Positions 33,557 to 44,709 are shown, numbered from the stretch's first letter. The stretch: DNA of 64,000 bases from Siphonodentalium dalli (GCA_032622095.1 CP136069.1:189213122-189277121), one strand, 5' to 3'. The notes: generated by a model from the letters alone, not told the origin. A program made the numbers and translations.

Positions 33557-33728
33557 AGCAAATGACGTTCGCCTCAACCATGAAACAGGAACTTTAAAAT
33601 AAAAGAATCATCACACACGACGCAACTGGCCCACATGTATATGCCTGAATAACTTTGTAAGACTGGGTTTTTAGCTCAACTTTACTTTGTGTGTGTGCGT
33701 GATTCGTCAACAATTTCCTATAGCACGG

Positions 33729-34170
33729 GCCACAGGTCGTACCTTTGGGCGTTGACTTTGACATGTAGATGGGAACGAGTCATTTTGGGGTCATTCGGCA
33801 AAAAACATGGCCGCCAGCGGCCATCTTGGATTTCAAAATTCAATCCATTAGCACGGACTACAGGCCGGAGTGTTCGCCTGATCATCATGAAATTTATCGT
33901 GGAAGTTAATATTGACATGTATATGAGAACGAGTAATTTTGGGGTCGTTCGGCAAAAAAACATGGCCGCCAGCAGCCATCTTGGATTTTACTCTTTGCAT
34001 GACTAAATCCTTTGGCACGGGCTACAGGTCGTACCTTTAATCGAATCATCATGAAATTTGTCACGGATGTTGACAATGACATGTAGATGGGAACGAGTCT
34101 TTTTGGGATCATTCGGCAAAAAAAACATGGCGGCCAGCAGCCATCTTGGATTTTACTCTTTGCATTTACA
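33729..34170. repeat. ~150-bp tandem repeat with GGCCATCTTGGATTT
   Basis: Three diverged units each contain GCACGGGCTACAGGTCGTAC, GACATGTAGATGGGAACGAG, CATTCGGCAAAAAACATGG and CCAGCAGCCATCTTGGATTT. The same unit makes up 48180-48670 and appears singly at 12920-13010 and 35960-36040. Confidence 0.9.
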
Positions 34171-35464
34171 TATATCTCTTCATGTTGATAATCTAGTATT
34201 ACTTAGATCTTTCAACGTTATGCATTCCTAATCGCTCCATTGACTGTAACACATGAAATTATTCCCTTTCCAATTTGAGCTACATTGTCATTGACACTTT
34301 CATTTTATTCATGGAGTCTATAAGACCGCCCGGTGGCATACGCTAAAACAGAACGTGAGGTAATGGATTTGCCGATACGGCACTTGTTCCATTGAGGAAG
34401 GACAGCACTCGAGGCTGTGCCACTCGTTCTATCCTTTCGCGCTGGCACTCGTGTCGTATATATCAACAAACGCATTAACACACTCGTGTATATTTAGAGA
34501 TATATAGTGAGGGTTCCGTTCGTCCGTCTCCAGGTCGATCTGTACCTTCATTTCATCTACTAACTCGGGGTTTGGATTATCGGATTCCGTTTTCTTTGGT
34601 ATGACGATAGCAGTACTTGCGGAAGGATACCGGCATATATACATATATACTACGCGTTTCGTCATTCGTTATTACCAGAGTTACGCCACTTGGTGGACTC
34701 GGAAACTTTTACGGTTCACTCTGCGGGTATTTTGCAGTGTAACTCCAGTGTAACTGGTCCATTGACTATATATGTGTAAATGGTATATACTGTAGAAAGT
34801 ATAAAAGGTATCCGTTCATTGTTTATTGTATATATAATTATGTAGAGAGGTCTATATATACCGGTTTTTGGCACATCGTGGTCTTTTAAATGCATTGGTT
34901 TGAATGGCGGAGCTGCTAGTGAAGACACACTTCGAAGTTCCTGGTAGCGCCGTACACCATAAACAAGAAAGGTCACCACTCACGTTACTTGCTTTTATTT
35001 TAGAGTTCCGGTTTCGCGGTTGGGGCGAACGTCATGTACGTCAACGAGATACGTATTGAAGTACGGATTTGTAAATATGGAATAACAATAATACTGTACT
35101 TCTAGGAACTGGCGTGAAATAAAAAGGCGTCGGCCAAGCTCCATGTAGAGTTCAGTCACGGGACTTACCGCTGACCGCGCATCACGTAATGTGAACAAAT
35201 GTCACATTTATTTATTTGAGACTTCTGTAGGTTACAATTAATGCTGCATTATCCTGAGAAACTGAACTGTCCATATTCATTTGAAAATTGTCCAGATCAA
35301 GCCAGAATGAATTGTAACTGACAAAACACTTCAATAAAAATGTTAAATTTAATTAAGAAAATACACAATACGGTAGCGTTCAGACATATCGTAGTGAGGG
35401 AACTGAACTCTGTTTTGCAGCTTGGGAACAAGCGTGTAATAAAAAGGCGTCGCCTTCTCGAGCG
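34171..35464. other. No confirmed gene; several short - strand frames
   Basis: Frames of 67-87 codons on the - strand (for example 34429-34665 and 34995-35198) have no supporting splice sites or recognised motifs. A 25-bp segment around AATAAAAAGGCGTCG occurs at 35125 and 35434. I cannot assign function. Confidence 0.4.
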
Positions 35465-35735
35465 TTAACCCTTTACCCAACAGAAGGGCCCTGTGCCAAT
35501 GCATTCTCTTATATATGCGAGTCGACCATAGGTCGCCTCGCATATATAAGAGAATGCATTGGCTTAACACATTACAAATTATAAAATTGTTAAAGAATGT
35601 AAGAAAAAAATGGTAAAAGGTGTTAAAAAAAGATTTGTTTAGGCCAATGCATTCTCTTATATATGCGAGGCGACCTATGGTCGACTCGCATATATAAGAG
35701 AATGCATTGGCACAGGGCATAACTGTAACTGTGAA
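35465..35735. mobile_element. TTAA-type double-hairpin MITE (P1), right end lost
   Basis: It starts TTAACCCTTTACCCAACAG with both hairpins present (about 35490-35566 and 35642-35716) and breaks off after CATAACTGTAAC, where the inverted dispersed repeat begins. Complete relatives continue for about 130 bp to a second TTAA. Confidence 0.8.
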
Positions 35736-35744
35736 AAATTTTAT

Positions 35745-36170
35745 TTTCTGGTTGAGACGGGGGGGGGTGAAAAATAAATTTCCGGCACGTATGTCGGGGT
35801 GGGTGGGTGGTCGAAGCCACCAACAAGCAATTTTTTCCGCAACTAAAAAAAAAAATTCCTGCTTGTTTTTTAGTGTTTTGGCAATGAGTTGGGCTTCAAA
35901 CCCACTTTGAATGAGAGAAATAATGTAATTCTAACTGTGTTGTATTTTGTTGCAAATTTTGAAATCCAAGATGGCCGCTGGCAGCCATGTTTTTTTGGCC
36001 GAATGACCTCAAAATGACTCATTCCTATTTACATGTCCATGTTAACATCCATGATAAATAGTATGCACAGAAATTTTAGTGTTAAAAGGGGGGGGGGGGT
36101 AGGTGTAAAAAAATGGTCGGAAAAAACTGCCGAAAACGGAAAAAAATGGTGAAAATTTAAATTTTTTTAA
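35745..36170 (-). repeat. Inverted copy of 12720-13235 repeat
   Basis: Reads as the reverse complement of 12720-13235, including the poly-G run (36092-36102) and the CCAAGATGGCCGCTGGCAGC motif. Confidence 0.8.
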
Positions 36171-37190
36171 TAAACAAATCTGCCAACCATAAACGCTCAA
36201 TCGAGTTCCCTGACTGCCAAATGTGACCGCATAATAACATATCCAAAATGTCCCTGCGTTTAAAGGTACTCAATCCGTAAAGAGTGTCCCCATCTCAACA
36301 GATTCCAACAACAACAATCCGATCAGAGGGTCCTATATTACTATTTCTTTGGCTTTGGGGGTAAAAAATATTTGATTCGAGTCGAGGAACCCATCAAACA
36401 AAGCTCAGAGTTATTAGATATTGATTTTTCAAATTTGTTATGTTCTCGAGATGAGTACTAATAACTGCCGTAATCTGCTCTGGATGTGTACTCCAAATCT
36501 ATTCAAACAGACAAGGATGAATAACTCTAAAATCAAGTGGTAATTTTAACGCAATTTTTACTGAGTTCTGGGCCAGATAGTATTCCCGATAATAAAAAAT
36601 AATAGATTTCTAAAATCGATATCTAACAAATCTGAGCTTTGATGGGTGACTTCCTCGACTCGAATCAAATATTTTTGCCCCCCCGAAGCCATTGAAATAG
36701 TAATTGAGAGGAGTTTTATCGGGTTGAGTACCTTTAATGAAGGCAAAGTCGTTAATTTGGATAAAAATGAAAATATGTAAGAAAATTGTGAAAATTGGAA
36801 TTTCTGTCCGGGAACCAGGTCGGCCAAAATGCTTCTCCAGACTTGGGGCCCCAGTATTAAACTTGATCCATTTTTTTCGTAAGGATGTCTGCTCCAACTA
36901 ATTTGACGCTAACATGTAGCTGTGAATGTTACGGAGCAATATGGCGGCAATTTCCTGGAGTGTACTACCATTCACTACAGTGTCCTCTAAATTTATTAAT
37001 GTGACAGAAACCTGCAACAAAAACCGCATTATTCCTGTTGCCATAGCATATGCCTGTCATTTCGTGCATAATTTGATCCTGATCCGTTATAGTAAGTCAT
37101 ATCCCGATTCCCGAGGATTGGACAATTCGGTGTCTAAACATTTTTCAAAATGACAGCGAAAATGGCAGTCGGAATTGAACAATTGAAGTG
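36171..37190. repeat. Dispersed repeat K, copy 1, interrupted by MITE G
   Basis: 36171-36259 and 36738-37190 match 42870-42965 and 42970-43420, for example AACAAATCTGCC, TAAGAAAATTGTGAAAATTG and GACAATTCGGTGTCT. The interrupting 478 bp are a family G MITE. Confidence 0.75.
36260..36737. mobile_element. TTAA-type MITE family G, copy 2
   Basis: Bounded by TTAAAGGTACTCAATCCG and GGGTTGAGTACCTTTAA. The homologous locus at 42965 reads GCGTTTCAGGAAGG with no insert, whereas here GCGT-TTAA-element-TTAA-TGAAGG is seen; this supports TTAA duplication on insertion. Confidence 0.88.
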
Positions 37191-37374
37191 TTTTTTTGTT
37201 GTTGAATTTTTTTTACTTAATCTTACGATATCGAATAAACGTATAGTCAATATGTAGTCATATATGCCACCATGCGAGTTTCCAAAGCCACCAACAAGAT
37301 CTGATGGGAGCTATTGAATTTAAACGTCTTGGATTGTTAGTCGAGATAGTCGGGCGGACGCGAGACCATTAGCG

Positions 37375-37740
37375 CGATAACACAAACAAACGTCAACCGA
37401 TTTCATTCATATTTGGTACATGGGTTTAATTCAACAATATAACGAGTTCGAAAACCAGGTTTGTCCTATATTTTATGCCAGAGTTATGGGACTTAGTTCG
37501 GTTTTGATCGTTCGCGGTCAATAGTGCGACAACTCAAACAACGATATTCGGTATATGAGTCTGCGTTCAGCTCTAGATGATAGCTATGGAATTTGAACGA
37601 TTTTCGATGAAAAACACGGCCACCGGCAGCCATATTGGAGTTTACACTTTGCATCACTGTTTTTTTTTCTTCACGAATTTCCAGCCAGCAGCCATATTGG
37701 ATTTCAAATGTGAATCCATCAGCCCACCCTGCAGCCCACA
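37375..37740. repeat. Diverged 'CAGCCATATTGG' and 'GATAACTCAA' repeats
   Basis: Short blocks such as TTTGGTACATGGGTTT, GCGACAACTCAAAC and GGCAGCCATATTGGA link this stretch to the repeats at 44790-45075 and 47340-48100. Poorly conserved and non-coding. Confidence 0.5.
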
Positions 37741-37751
37741 TTTATTAGAAG

Positions 37752-38100
37752 ATTCTTGGACGTCTATCATTTTCTTATTATCATGTAATCATACAGTACA
37801 CCCGTCTGTCTAGACGTCTATGTATTATGTAATCATGCAGTACGTCCGTCCGCCTGGACGTCTATCATTCTCGTATTATCATGTAATCATACAGTGCGTC
37901 CGTCTGTCTAGACGTCTATGTATTATGCAATCATGCAGTACGTCCGTCCCTCCGTCCACCTATACGTCTAACATTCCGACGTATTATCATGTAATCATAT
38001 GCGTCCATCCGTCGGCCTAGACGTCTATCATTCCGACGTATTATCATTAATCATGCAGTACGTCCGTCCGCACATCAGCCTAGATGTTTATTATTCCGAT
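37752..38100. repeat. ~66-bp tandem repeat, 5-6 copies
   Basis: Units share AGACGTCTATCATTC, GTATTATCATGTAATCAT and GCAGTACGTCCGTCCG, with variable (GTCC)n lengths. Confidence 0.85.
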
Positions 38101-38697
38101 TGTCAACATTTATTTTGGTTTTCGGATAACTTTAGTATTCTTTATTCGATCAACTCAACACCTGGTTTGCAGTGTCACCTGACTCACGTGATCATAACGC
38201 CTACACGTACACGGCCGTCAAACCGTTCAAAAGTTTTATGTCAACATATATCTGTACGAAACGTGTAGCGAAGGGGAATAATCCAATCTGTTGCTTATCG
38301 AATGACCGATCAGTACTGTGGAGGCAGAGATTTGCCGGCGCGCGGAATGATTTGAATTTGGTTGAAGCCAGTTGTGACTTCTTGTACTCGCATTTTGTGG
38401 TTGGAACTGAACGGAAATCAACATGTATGTTGCATTCATCGTGGTCCTTATATCAGCTATAAATGACCAATAAAACAGTAGTGTTGTCTCGCTTTCTCTA
38501 TATCCTGCTATTATCTACAAGTTTCACCAGACGCTGACCGATATAAAAACCTGTACGATTCCGCACCGTAAAATCACATGACTTTTCCCACCAAGTGCAT
38601 ATCCATAGCAATACGGTCAATACCATATAGTAACACACGGTACAAGTTACGCGTACGAGTGTCTGATCCTGGCTATTATGCACAAACGACTGGTAAA

Positions 38698-38959
38698 TTA
38701 ACCCTTTCATGATGGGAGTTGCGCTGGTGCAGCATTAAAGATCATGTGCCAGTGCATTCTCTTATATATACGAGTCTCCCATAGGGAGCCTCGCATATAT
38801 AAGAGAATGCACTGGCTTACAAGGTCAATGTAAATATTGTTAGGCCAATGCATTATCTTATATGTGCGAGTCTCCCTATGGGAGAGTGGCATATATAGAG
38901 AATGCATGGAAACAGAATTTTGGCAAAATTTCAGGAAGCTCCAGTCACGAAAGGGTTAA
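38698..38959. mobile_element. Complete TTAA-type double-hairpin MITE (P2)
   Basis: TTAA at 38698-38701 and 38956-38959; ends CCCTTTCATGATGGGAG and CCAGTCACGAAAGGG. Two hairpins (38752-38818 and 38843-38910) have the inner loop pairs CTCCCATAGGGAG instead of the CGACCATAGGTCG of P1, so the inner stem changed on both sides while still pairing. It lies 147 bp upstream of an AOPEP exon. Confidence 0.85.
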
Positions 38960-39106
38960 GGCATGATGGTGAAGTACCGAGGGTGCACATTTATCCACCA
39001 GATCCTGGTTAATTTTAGAAGGGTAATGTGGGATAAAAAAATATTCCTCGCCAGGTTTCTCGGTCTGGATATCGCAGGGAAGCTAAGCATTTCCCATTCG
39101 TTGCAG

Positions 39107-39226
39107 TTAAATGCTGACCAGCTGGTTCTGTTCTTGGACCTATTGCTCGATTTAGATGCGAAAATACCTAAAACAACGCTGACGTCATTGCGAAATTATT
39201 ACAGCATACATTCGTCTAACGCGGAG
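39107..39226 (+). CDS. AOPEP: Aminopeptidase O, third-from-last coding exon
   Basis: Aminopeptidase O is an M1 zinc metallopeptidase of the leukotriene-A4-hydrolase group that removes N-terminal amino acids from peptides. This 120-bp exon (40 codons, phase 0 at both ends) encodes part of the helical C-terminal domain, not the catalytic site: LNADQLVLFLDLLL, then SSNAE at the junction. The acceptor is TTCCCATTCGTTGCAG and the donor GAG|GTGAGT. The reading frame continues exactly into the exon at 40291. Upstream exons with the GAMEN and HEXXH motifs are not in the window, so the preceding intron starts outside it or that sequence is not recognisable. The assignment rests on the match of all three exons to the vertebrate AOPEP C-terminus as known to me. 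Confidence 0.88.
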
Positions 39227-39599
39227 GTGAGTTGAATTCCACCAACAATCGACGCTACATATACTGCTGAGAGTTTAGAATGGTGAATCTATTTACTAAA
39301 CATTCTGTATAGATGCAGCTTCTGTAAGTTCTGTCACGAGGAAACAAAGTTTTTTTTCTATTCTTTTTCAACGAACTGGGACATAAAATTTGACTATTTT
39401 TAGAAATGTACATCGTTCAGTGTGATATATGGTTTTCAATTAATAATATATCTTTTATCTTTAAGTCTTAGCAGGTAATGCTACCATTTTGACTCACAAA
39501 AAGTTCATTTTTGTCAGAGATATTCTTGTTATCAACTCTGATTTTAGTTTCCAGATTATGACACCAGTCACATGTACTTCTACTCAGAAAATTGCGTTT

Positions 39600-39845
39600 A
39601 AAGATTCTCTATCTCTTCTTCCCAGCACCGCTTCTAACAACAACTAAATCCATATTTAAAGATGCTCTATCTCTTCTTCCTAGCACTGCTTCTAACAACA
39701 ACTAAATCCATATTTAAAGATGATCTATCAATTCTTCCCAGCACCGCTTCTAACAACAACTAAATCCATATTTAAAGATGCTCTATCTCTTCTTCCCAGC
39801 ACCGCTTCTAACAATAACTAAATCCATATTTAAAGATGATCTATC
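39600..39845. repeat. 58-bp tandem repeat, about 4 copies
   Basis: CAGCACCGCTTCTAACAACA followed by ACTAAATCCATATTTAAAGA recurs at 39623, 39681, 39739 and 39797. It lies in the AOPEP intron. Confidence 0.95.
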
Positions 39846-39960
39846 TCATATAATAAGTTTTATATAGTTCCCTGGGTATAAAATAATAAATATTAATCGA
39901 AGACTCCAGTCCGGAAACGTTTCAATCAATTAATATTGATTTTAGTTCGAATTTCCGGGT
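39846..39960. repeat. Dispersed 'TCCGGAAACG' repeat, uninterrupted copy
   Basis: CCCTGGGTATAAAATAATAA through AGTCCGGAAACGTTTC matches 51030-51081 plus 51801-51830, where a 719-bp element splits it. This copy therefore shows the pre-insertion state. Confidence 0.7.
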
Positions 39961-40007
39961 ATCATACCATCACTTTGTGACATTTTACGTTCGGACAAAA
40001 TTGCGGA

Positions 40008-40263
40008 TGAACATGGACAACTCTAAAATCAAGTGGTAATACGGTCAAATTTCGTGATACTTTAGTGATAATACGGCCATATTTTGTTGAACAAAATGTT
40101 GATAAATAACATGTTTTAGGACATTTGGTACCATAGTTGACAGTGGTTGGTTAGCATTATTTTGTTGCAAAAATTCGATTCTAATAACTAAAGCGTATTT
40201 TGTTGTTGTTGTTGTTGTATCTTGATGGTATGGGGACCGTCTGATCGGATTGAGTACCTTTAA
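40008..40263. mobile_element. MITE family G, partial copy 4
   Basis: It matches the reverse complement of the left half of 52584-53038 and ends GGATTGAGTACCTTTAA. The other half is missing. It ends 27 bp before the AOPEP exon. Confidence 0.75.
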
Positions 40264-40290
40264 TGTGCATGTACGTAATTACTTCCACAG

Positions 40291-40377
40291 GTCCAACATC
40301 GATGGTGTGAGTTGGTGATAAAAAGCGGGTGCACTAGTTTCTGTCCTGATATCGAACGCTTTCTGACTGCCAACCAG
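40291..40377 (+). CDS. AOPEP: Aminopeptidase O, penultimate coding exon
   Basis: An 87-bp, 29-codon exon of phase 0 between TTACTTCCACAG and CAG|GTAGGT. It encodes HRWCELVIKSG and ends in IERFLTANQ, the most conserved part of the C-terminal helical domain in this subfamily (RHRWCELIVK in human). Joined in frame, it follows SSNAE of the previous exon and precedes AMGIYIYGEL of the last. The intron downstream is about 9.1 kb and full of repeats. Confidence 0.92.
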
Positions 40378-40556
40378 GTAGGTATATAAGCTCAATACCC
40401 CCATGCAACTTCCCCAACTGTGACAACAAAAAATTTGTACACCAATGTATATCCAATGGATTGTGACACATTATTCCAGTTATTCATAGTTGGACACAAA
40501 TGACACATTTCATGAATTTCATATAAGTTCCGTCGCACAGTAAAACAAAGTAGCTG

Positions 40557-41912
40557 ATTACCCCGATGAGTTGTAAAACTATATATGAGTCTATAGTTTT
40601 GCCAAGAGCCCTTTATGGTACAGAAATATTATGGAACCTTAACATTAAAAATACAGAAATGCTCGAGAAATGTCACCGATTCTGCTTGAAACAAATCCAG
40701 GGGTTACCCGTACGTGCCAGGACTGATGTAGTACTAGGTCTCATTGGAATATATCCACTATTATATTATATACGTAAACGAAAACTTTCATTCTTAAGAT
40801 CAATGTGCAATCTTGACAGGATAAAGACTGCCAAAGAAGTGTTTCTCTTGAGAATCCACCAACATCGATTTGAGGTTCAATGCTCTATGACATCATTTAC
40901 AACAGATATAATTTCCACTCTGGATAAGTATGGCCTGAATGAATATTTTAATGTGTATATTGATGAAACTTGTTTTCCAGACAAACTAGAATGGAAGTCT
41001 ATCATTAGAAATAATATGTCTGAGGTTGAGAACTCAGGTTGGGTGACTCGGATTAACTCCGAAAGAGCGCTGAGTAGATTCCAAAAGATCCAACCGGAGT
41101 TCTACACCTCACGTCTTTGGAATACATGTAGAAGATATCCAACCGATAAACACTACTTCATCAGAGTTGGAAAAATCATAAATTTTTCATGTATGCAGTA
41201 TGAGCAGAAAGTATGTGAAAAGTGCTCTCGTCTGTATACTGACTATGTGAAACATGTTTTAATTGAATGCCCTGATGTAAGCAATATAAGAAATGAAATT
41301 GAGTTCTCTCTCCTTACCGACTTTGATATAAATCTCTACATGTATTATGATTCTTTATCTGACGACGACAAACTTATATTTTTCTTGACTGGTGGTCTGA
41401 ATGAATTGAACTCATTTATTGATGATTTGAATATATTTATATACTTTATAGTGAGAAATACGTGTAAAATATGGGAAGCATACCACAATGTGAAAACGTA
41501 ATATGCTAATTAGTAGCATTACTATTATGCAAAACATAACTTGGTCATGATTTTCTTGAATGTGTGTCATATGTGAGTAGCATGTACATGGGTTACGCGT
41601 GCTTATACTAGAATCCACATTAAGCTGAAGCAGTTTTGATTATCAATTCTTGTCTCACATTAAAAAATACATAGGTTACAAAAGCTTTTGATTCTAGGTA
41701 AACTATTAACAACTCTCCCTATGATTTCAGTCATATTCAATTAAACTATAGTATAGTGCACACGTATCCAATGTACATAGCAATACCCATTATATGTTAT
41801 GTATATATATTTGTTGATTTTTGTACTTCTATGCATAATTTCCACACTTTTGTCATGTGTATATATGTTCTCAATATACTCTCCCATGGAGGAGGAATAA
41901 AAGGATATATAT
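40557..41912 (+). mobile_element. 5'-truncated non-LTR retrotransposon in the AOPEP intron
   Basis: The unit is flanked by AAACAAAGTAGCTG at 40543-40556 and 41913-41926, a 14-bp target duplication of the kind left by target-primed reverse transcription. Only the end of ORF2 and a ~400-bp 3' UTR are present. It ends in GGAATAAAAGGATATATAT with no poly-A tail. It lies in the same orientation as the host gene. Confidence 0.85.
40566..41501 (+). CDS. Retrotransposon ORF2 C-terminal region, intact frame
   Basis: Its 311 codons encode the part after the reverse-transcriptase catalytic core. The start ESIVLPRALYG and CHRFCLKQIQGLP are the familiar 'thumb/connection' blocks of many animal non-LTR elements, and near the C-terminus lies a zinc-knuckle-like CEKCSRLYTDYVKHVLIEC. 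It ends at a natural TAA. Endonuclease and catalytic Asp residues are missing because of 5' truncation, so it has no activity of its own. The uninterrupted frame implies a fairly young insertion. Confidence 0.85.
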   Translation: MSCKTIYESIVLPRALYGTEILWNLNIKNTEMLEKCHRFCLKQIQGLPVRARTDVVLGLIGIYPLLYYIRKRKLSFLRSMCNLDRIKTAKEVFLLRIHQHRFEVQCSMTSFTTDIISTLDKYGLNEYFNVYIDETCFPDKLEWKSIIRNNMSEVENSGWVTRINSERALSRFQKIQPEFYTSRLWNTCRRYPTDKHYFIRVGKIINFSCMQYEQKVCEKCSRLYTDYVKHVLIECPDVSNIRNEIEFSLLTDFDINLYMYYDSLSDDDKLIFFLTGGLNELNSFIDDLNIFIYFIVRNTCKIWEAYHNVKT

Positions 41913-41989
41913 AAACAAAGTAGCTGTTACGATATCAGCTCACATTCGAAGTACTTTGTTCATTGACAAAAACGTATTTGGGATGTGGT

Positions 41990-42530
41990 GATTGTTGGGT
42001 ATGAATGCTGAATGCTTTAATTGTCAACGCTGCAAATTAATGCAGAACATGGATATATTATATACATATATACAATGGGGTCAATTACATCGTCATCGTC
42101 ATCATCCTCACCATCATCAACATCCTCATCAACATCCTCATCGTCATCATCATTATCATCATCATTATTCATCATAATCATCATCCTCATCATCATCATC
42201 ACCGTCAACACCATCGTCATCATCACCATGCATCTTCATCATCATCGTCATCATCAATACAATCGTCATCCGTATCTTCACCATCGTCAACATTGTTGTC
42301 ACCGTCTTTATACATCTTCGTCATCATCCATCGTCATCATTATCCATCATCAGCTTCGTCGCCGTTGTTATCGTCGTCGTCAATCGTCATCATTGTCGTC
42401 GCCAACATTGTCATCATTATCGTCATAATCATCATCATAATCGACGTCATCATCTCCATCGTACAATGCAGTCATCATTACCGTCGCCATTAGCGCAGTC
42501 GACCTAATCATCTTCATCTTGTGATCGTAG
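41990..42530. repeat. Imperfect (CAT/CGT)n trinucleotide microsatellite
   Basis: About 450 bp of CATCATCAT, CGTCAT and CCTCAT units with interruptions. His/Ser/Ile-rich frames on + and Asp/Met-rich frames on - are products of the repeat. Confidence 0.95.
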
Positions 42531-42789
42531 TGATTATCGTCCTGACAACGCCTATGACGTCCTCGTCAATATCGTCGTAATTTGTTTTCTCATTTTGTAG
42601 ATTATCCGACACCTGAGCCATATTATTAAATCATAAGTGTGTAGGAAATAAATCGTGATTATATCATTTCTATTAATAACAAATATAAATGCATGTTCTC
42701 CTAGCGTCACACATCACTTGTTTATTTGGCACAAGTGTTTTTGAATGTTACTATATACCCATAACATAACATATCTATAATCCACATGA

Positions 42790-43420
42790 ATCCCAGGAGG
42801 GAAGAGTCGTCATTTTGGGTCAAAAGACTGGAATATGTAAAGAAAAAATTGTTAAATTTGGAATTTTGTTAATAAACAAATCTGCTGAACCCAGACGCTC
42901 AGTCGAGTTCTCTGGCTGCTAAATATGACCACACAATAACATGCACCAAATGTACATGTACATGCGTTTCAGGAAGGAAAAGTCGTTATTTTTGGATAAA
43001 ATGCTGAAAACATGTAAGAAAATTGTGAAAATTGGAATTTTAGTTAGAGAACCAGGTCGATCAAAGTACATTCCCCATGATTAAACATGATTAAAATGTG
43101 ACAGAAACCTGCATCAAAAACGCCATAGCAGGCATATGAAAACTGCCATGTCAGACATAATTTGCTTACAAATCCAATATGGCGGACAAAATGGAAACCG
43201 GAAGTAGTAAAATGAGCATTTGATGCAAAATTTCACCAGATCGTTTCCATCTGTAAAAAAACCATATGCGTAAATAGCTAGTTACACCACTATTTATGAT
43301 GTCCAATCTTAATTCGATAATAGTAAATCATATCCCGAGGAATTGACAATTCGGTGTCTCAAAAGTATTCAAAATTACGGCGAAAAACATTGCGATCGGA
43401 AGTCAACAATTGAAGGAATG
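42790..43420. repeat. Dispersed repeat K, copy 2
   Basis: Matches the repeat at 36171-37190 without the MITE. A shorter duplicate of the GAAGAGTCGTCATTTTGG part lies at 42800-42860, so this locus holds one and a fraction units. Confidence 0.7.
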
Positions 43421-43449
43421 ATTTATAGCCAATAAGTAGTGATAGTTTC

Positions 43450-44220
43450 AGAATACATCAAATGAGTGTCCGAAAACACCTAACGAGTGTAACGGTACTA
43501 AACCATATACAGAGTTTCAAACCACACACCTAGTATCCATAACCAACATGTGAGTATCCTAATCGATACGACAGGCTCACAAAATCAAATTATTGTCCCA
43601 GACCATATGCAACACGTGTCTCAACCCACACAGATAGTCTCGACCCACCAATGTGTGTCCGATTGACCAAACCATGGCAGACTCGCTGGATGGTTTGTGA
43701 GTTTAATGGATAGTTAGATGATGCATGTGGGACATTCTGTGGGTGGTTTGAGACAAATAGTTGGATGTTATTTTAAACACTCCTTGTTGTTTGAGGCAAT
43801 TGTCGTGTTGCTTGGGACACTTATTCGATGTCTGTGGACACTCAATTGATTGTTTTGATAATCTGATTTGGGCGGTTTGTGAGACCACGTACATGATTTG
43901 GGACACTCGAAGGGTGACACATGGCTGTCGTGGGATGGGTTGAACACAGGTTTGGGCAGTTTTGGACACAATTTGGTTGGTTTTTGACTCTATTTCATGT
44001 GGATTTGGATACTTATTGTGTGGTGTAGGTTTGGGACACTAGTTGGCTAATTTGGGACGCCGTTCTATGGACTGGGACACTCACCGGTTGGTTTGTTACA
44101 AGTATACTATTAAAATGGTGTTTTGAGACACCCGTTGCGTTGTTTTACGCTGCGGTTTTTGACACACATTGGAGTGTATTTGGATACTAGTTTGGACACT
44201 CATTTGCTGGCATATAAACT
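43450..44220. repeat. Degenerate short repeat in two opposed blocks
   Basis: From about 43455 to 43690 the motif reads AGTGTCC...AAACCA and ACCCAC; from about 43690 to 44220 it reads TTTGGGACACT and GGTTTG, the complement. The outer edges AATGAGTGTCCGAAA and TTTGGACACTCATTT are reverse complements. Unit length varies between about 25 and 40 bp. Confidence 0.65.
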
Positions 44221-44362
44221 ATATTCGATATGAGAAGAGTAGTTTAGTTTAGTTTCAATTTTTGACTTTTGCTCGCCATTTTTGCGGCCATTTTGGGAGA
44301 CCAAAGAGACAGATTCTCGGTATATAACTCACTATTATCTGATTAGGATTGAACATAATTTA

Positions 44363-44450
44363 TTGTGGTGCAACTATAGTCATTTACGACAATGTTTTTC
44401 GTTTGATTGTGGTGCAACTATAGTCATTTACGCCAATGTTTTTCGTTTTT
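44363..44450. repeat. 44-bp direct duplication
   Basis: TTGTGGTGCAACTATAGTCA through CAATGTTTTTCGTTT occurs twice in a row with one difference. Confidence 0.9.
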
Positions 44451-44709
44451 CGTTTGAAACAATCTAGCGAACCTTAGCGAAAATTACCCAATTTTTTAAA
44501 TAACCCAATATTACTTATTTTTACTAATGTCACCATGTTGTCCCTATTTTAGACAGTGATGCCATCATTTCTGCTCAAATTGACACTAGTTCATATCTGA
44601 CATCTAATTAGTATTCATTACACGGTTGTGTCAGATTCCGGATATTCTGGGCATTAAAATAATAATTGATTTTTCTTCGAAATTTAGTACAGTTTCGTCA
44701 ATTCAGTTT

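Noticed and set aside
34429-35198. Three consecutive - strand frames of 67-87 codons
   Set aside because: The amino-acid pattern is not convincing, and possible donors/acceptors do not link them in phase.
42017-42428. Asp/Met-rich and His/Ser-rich frames
   Set aside because: Products of an imperfect CAT trinucleotide microsatellite.
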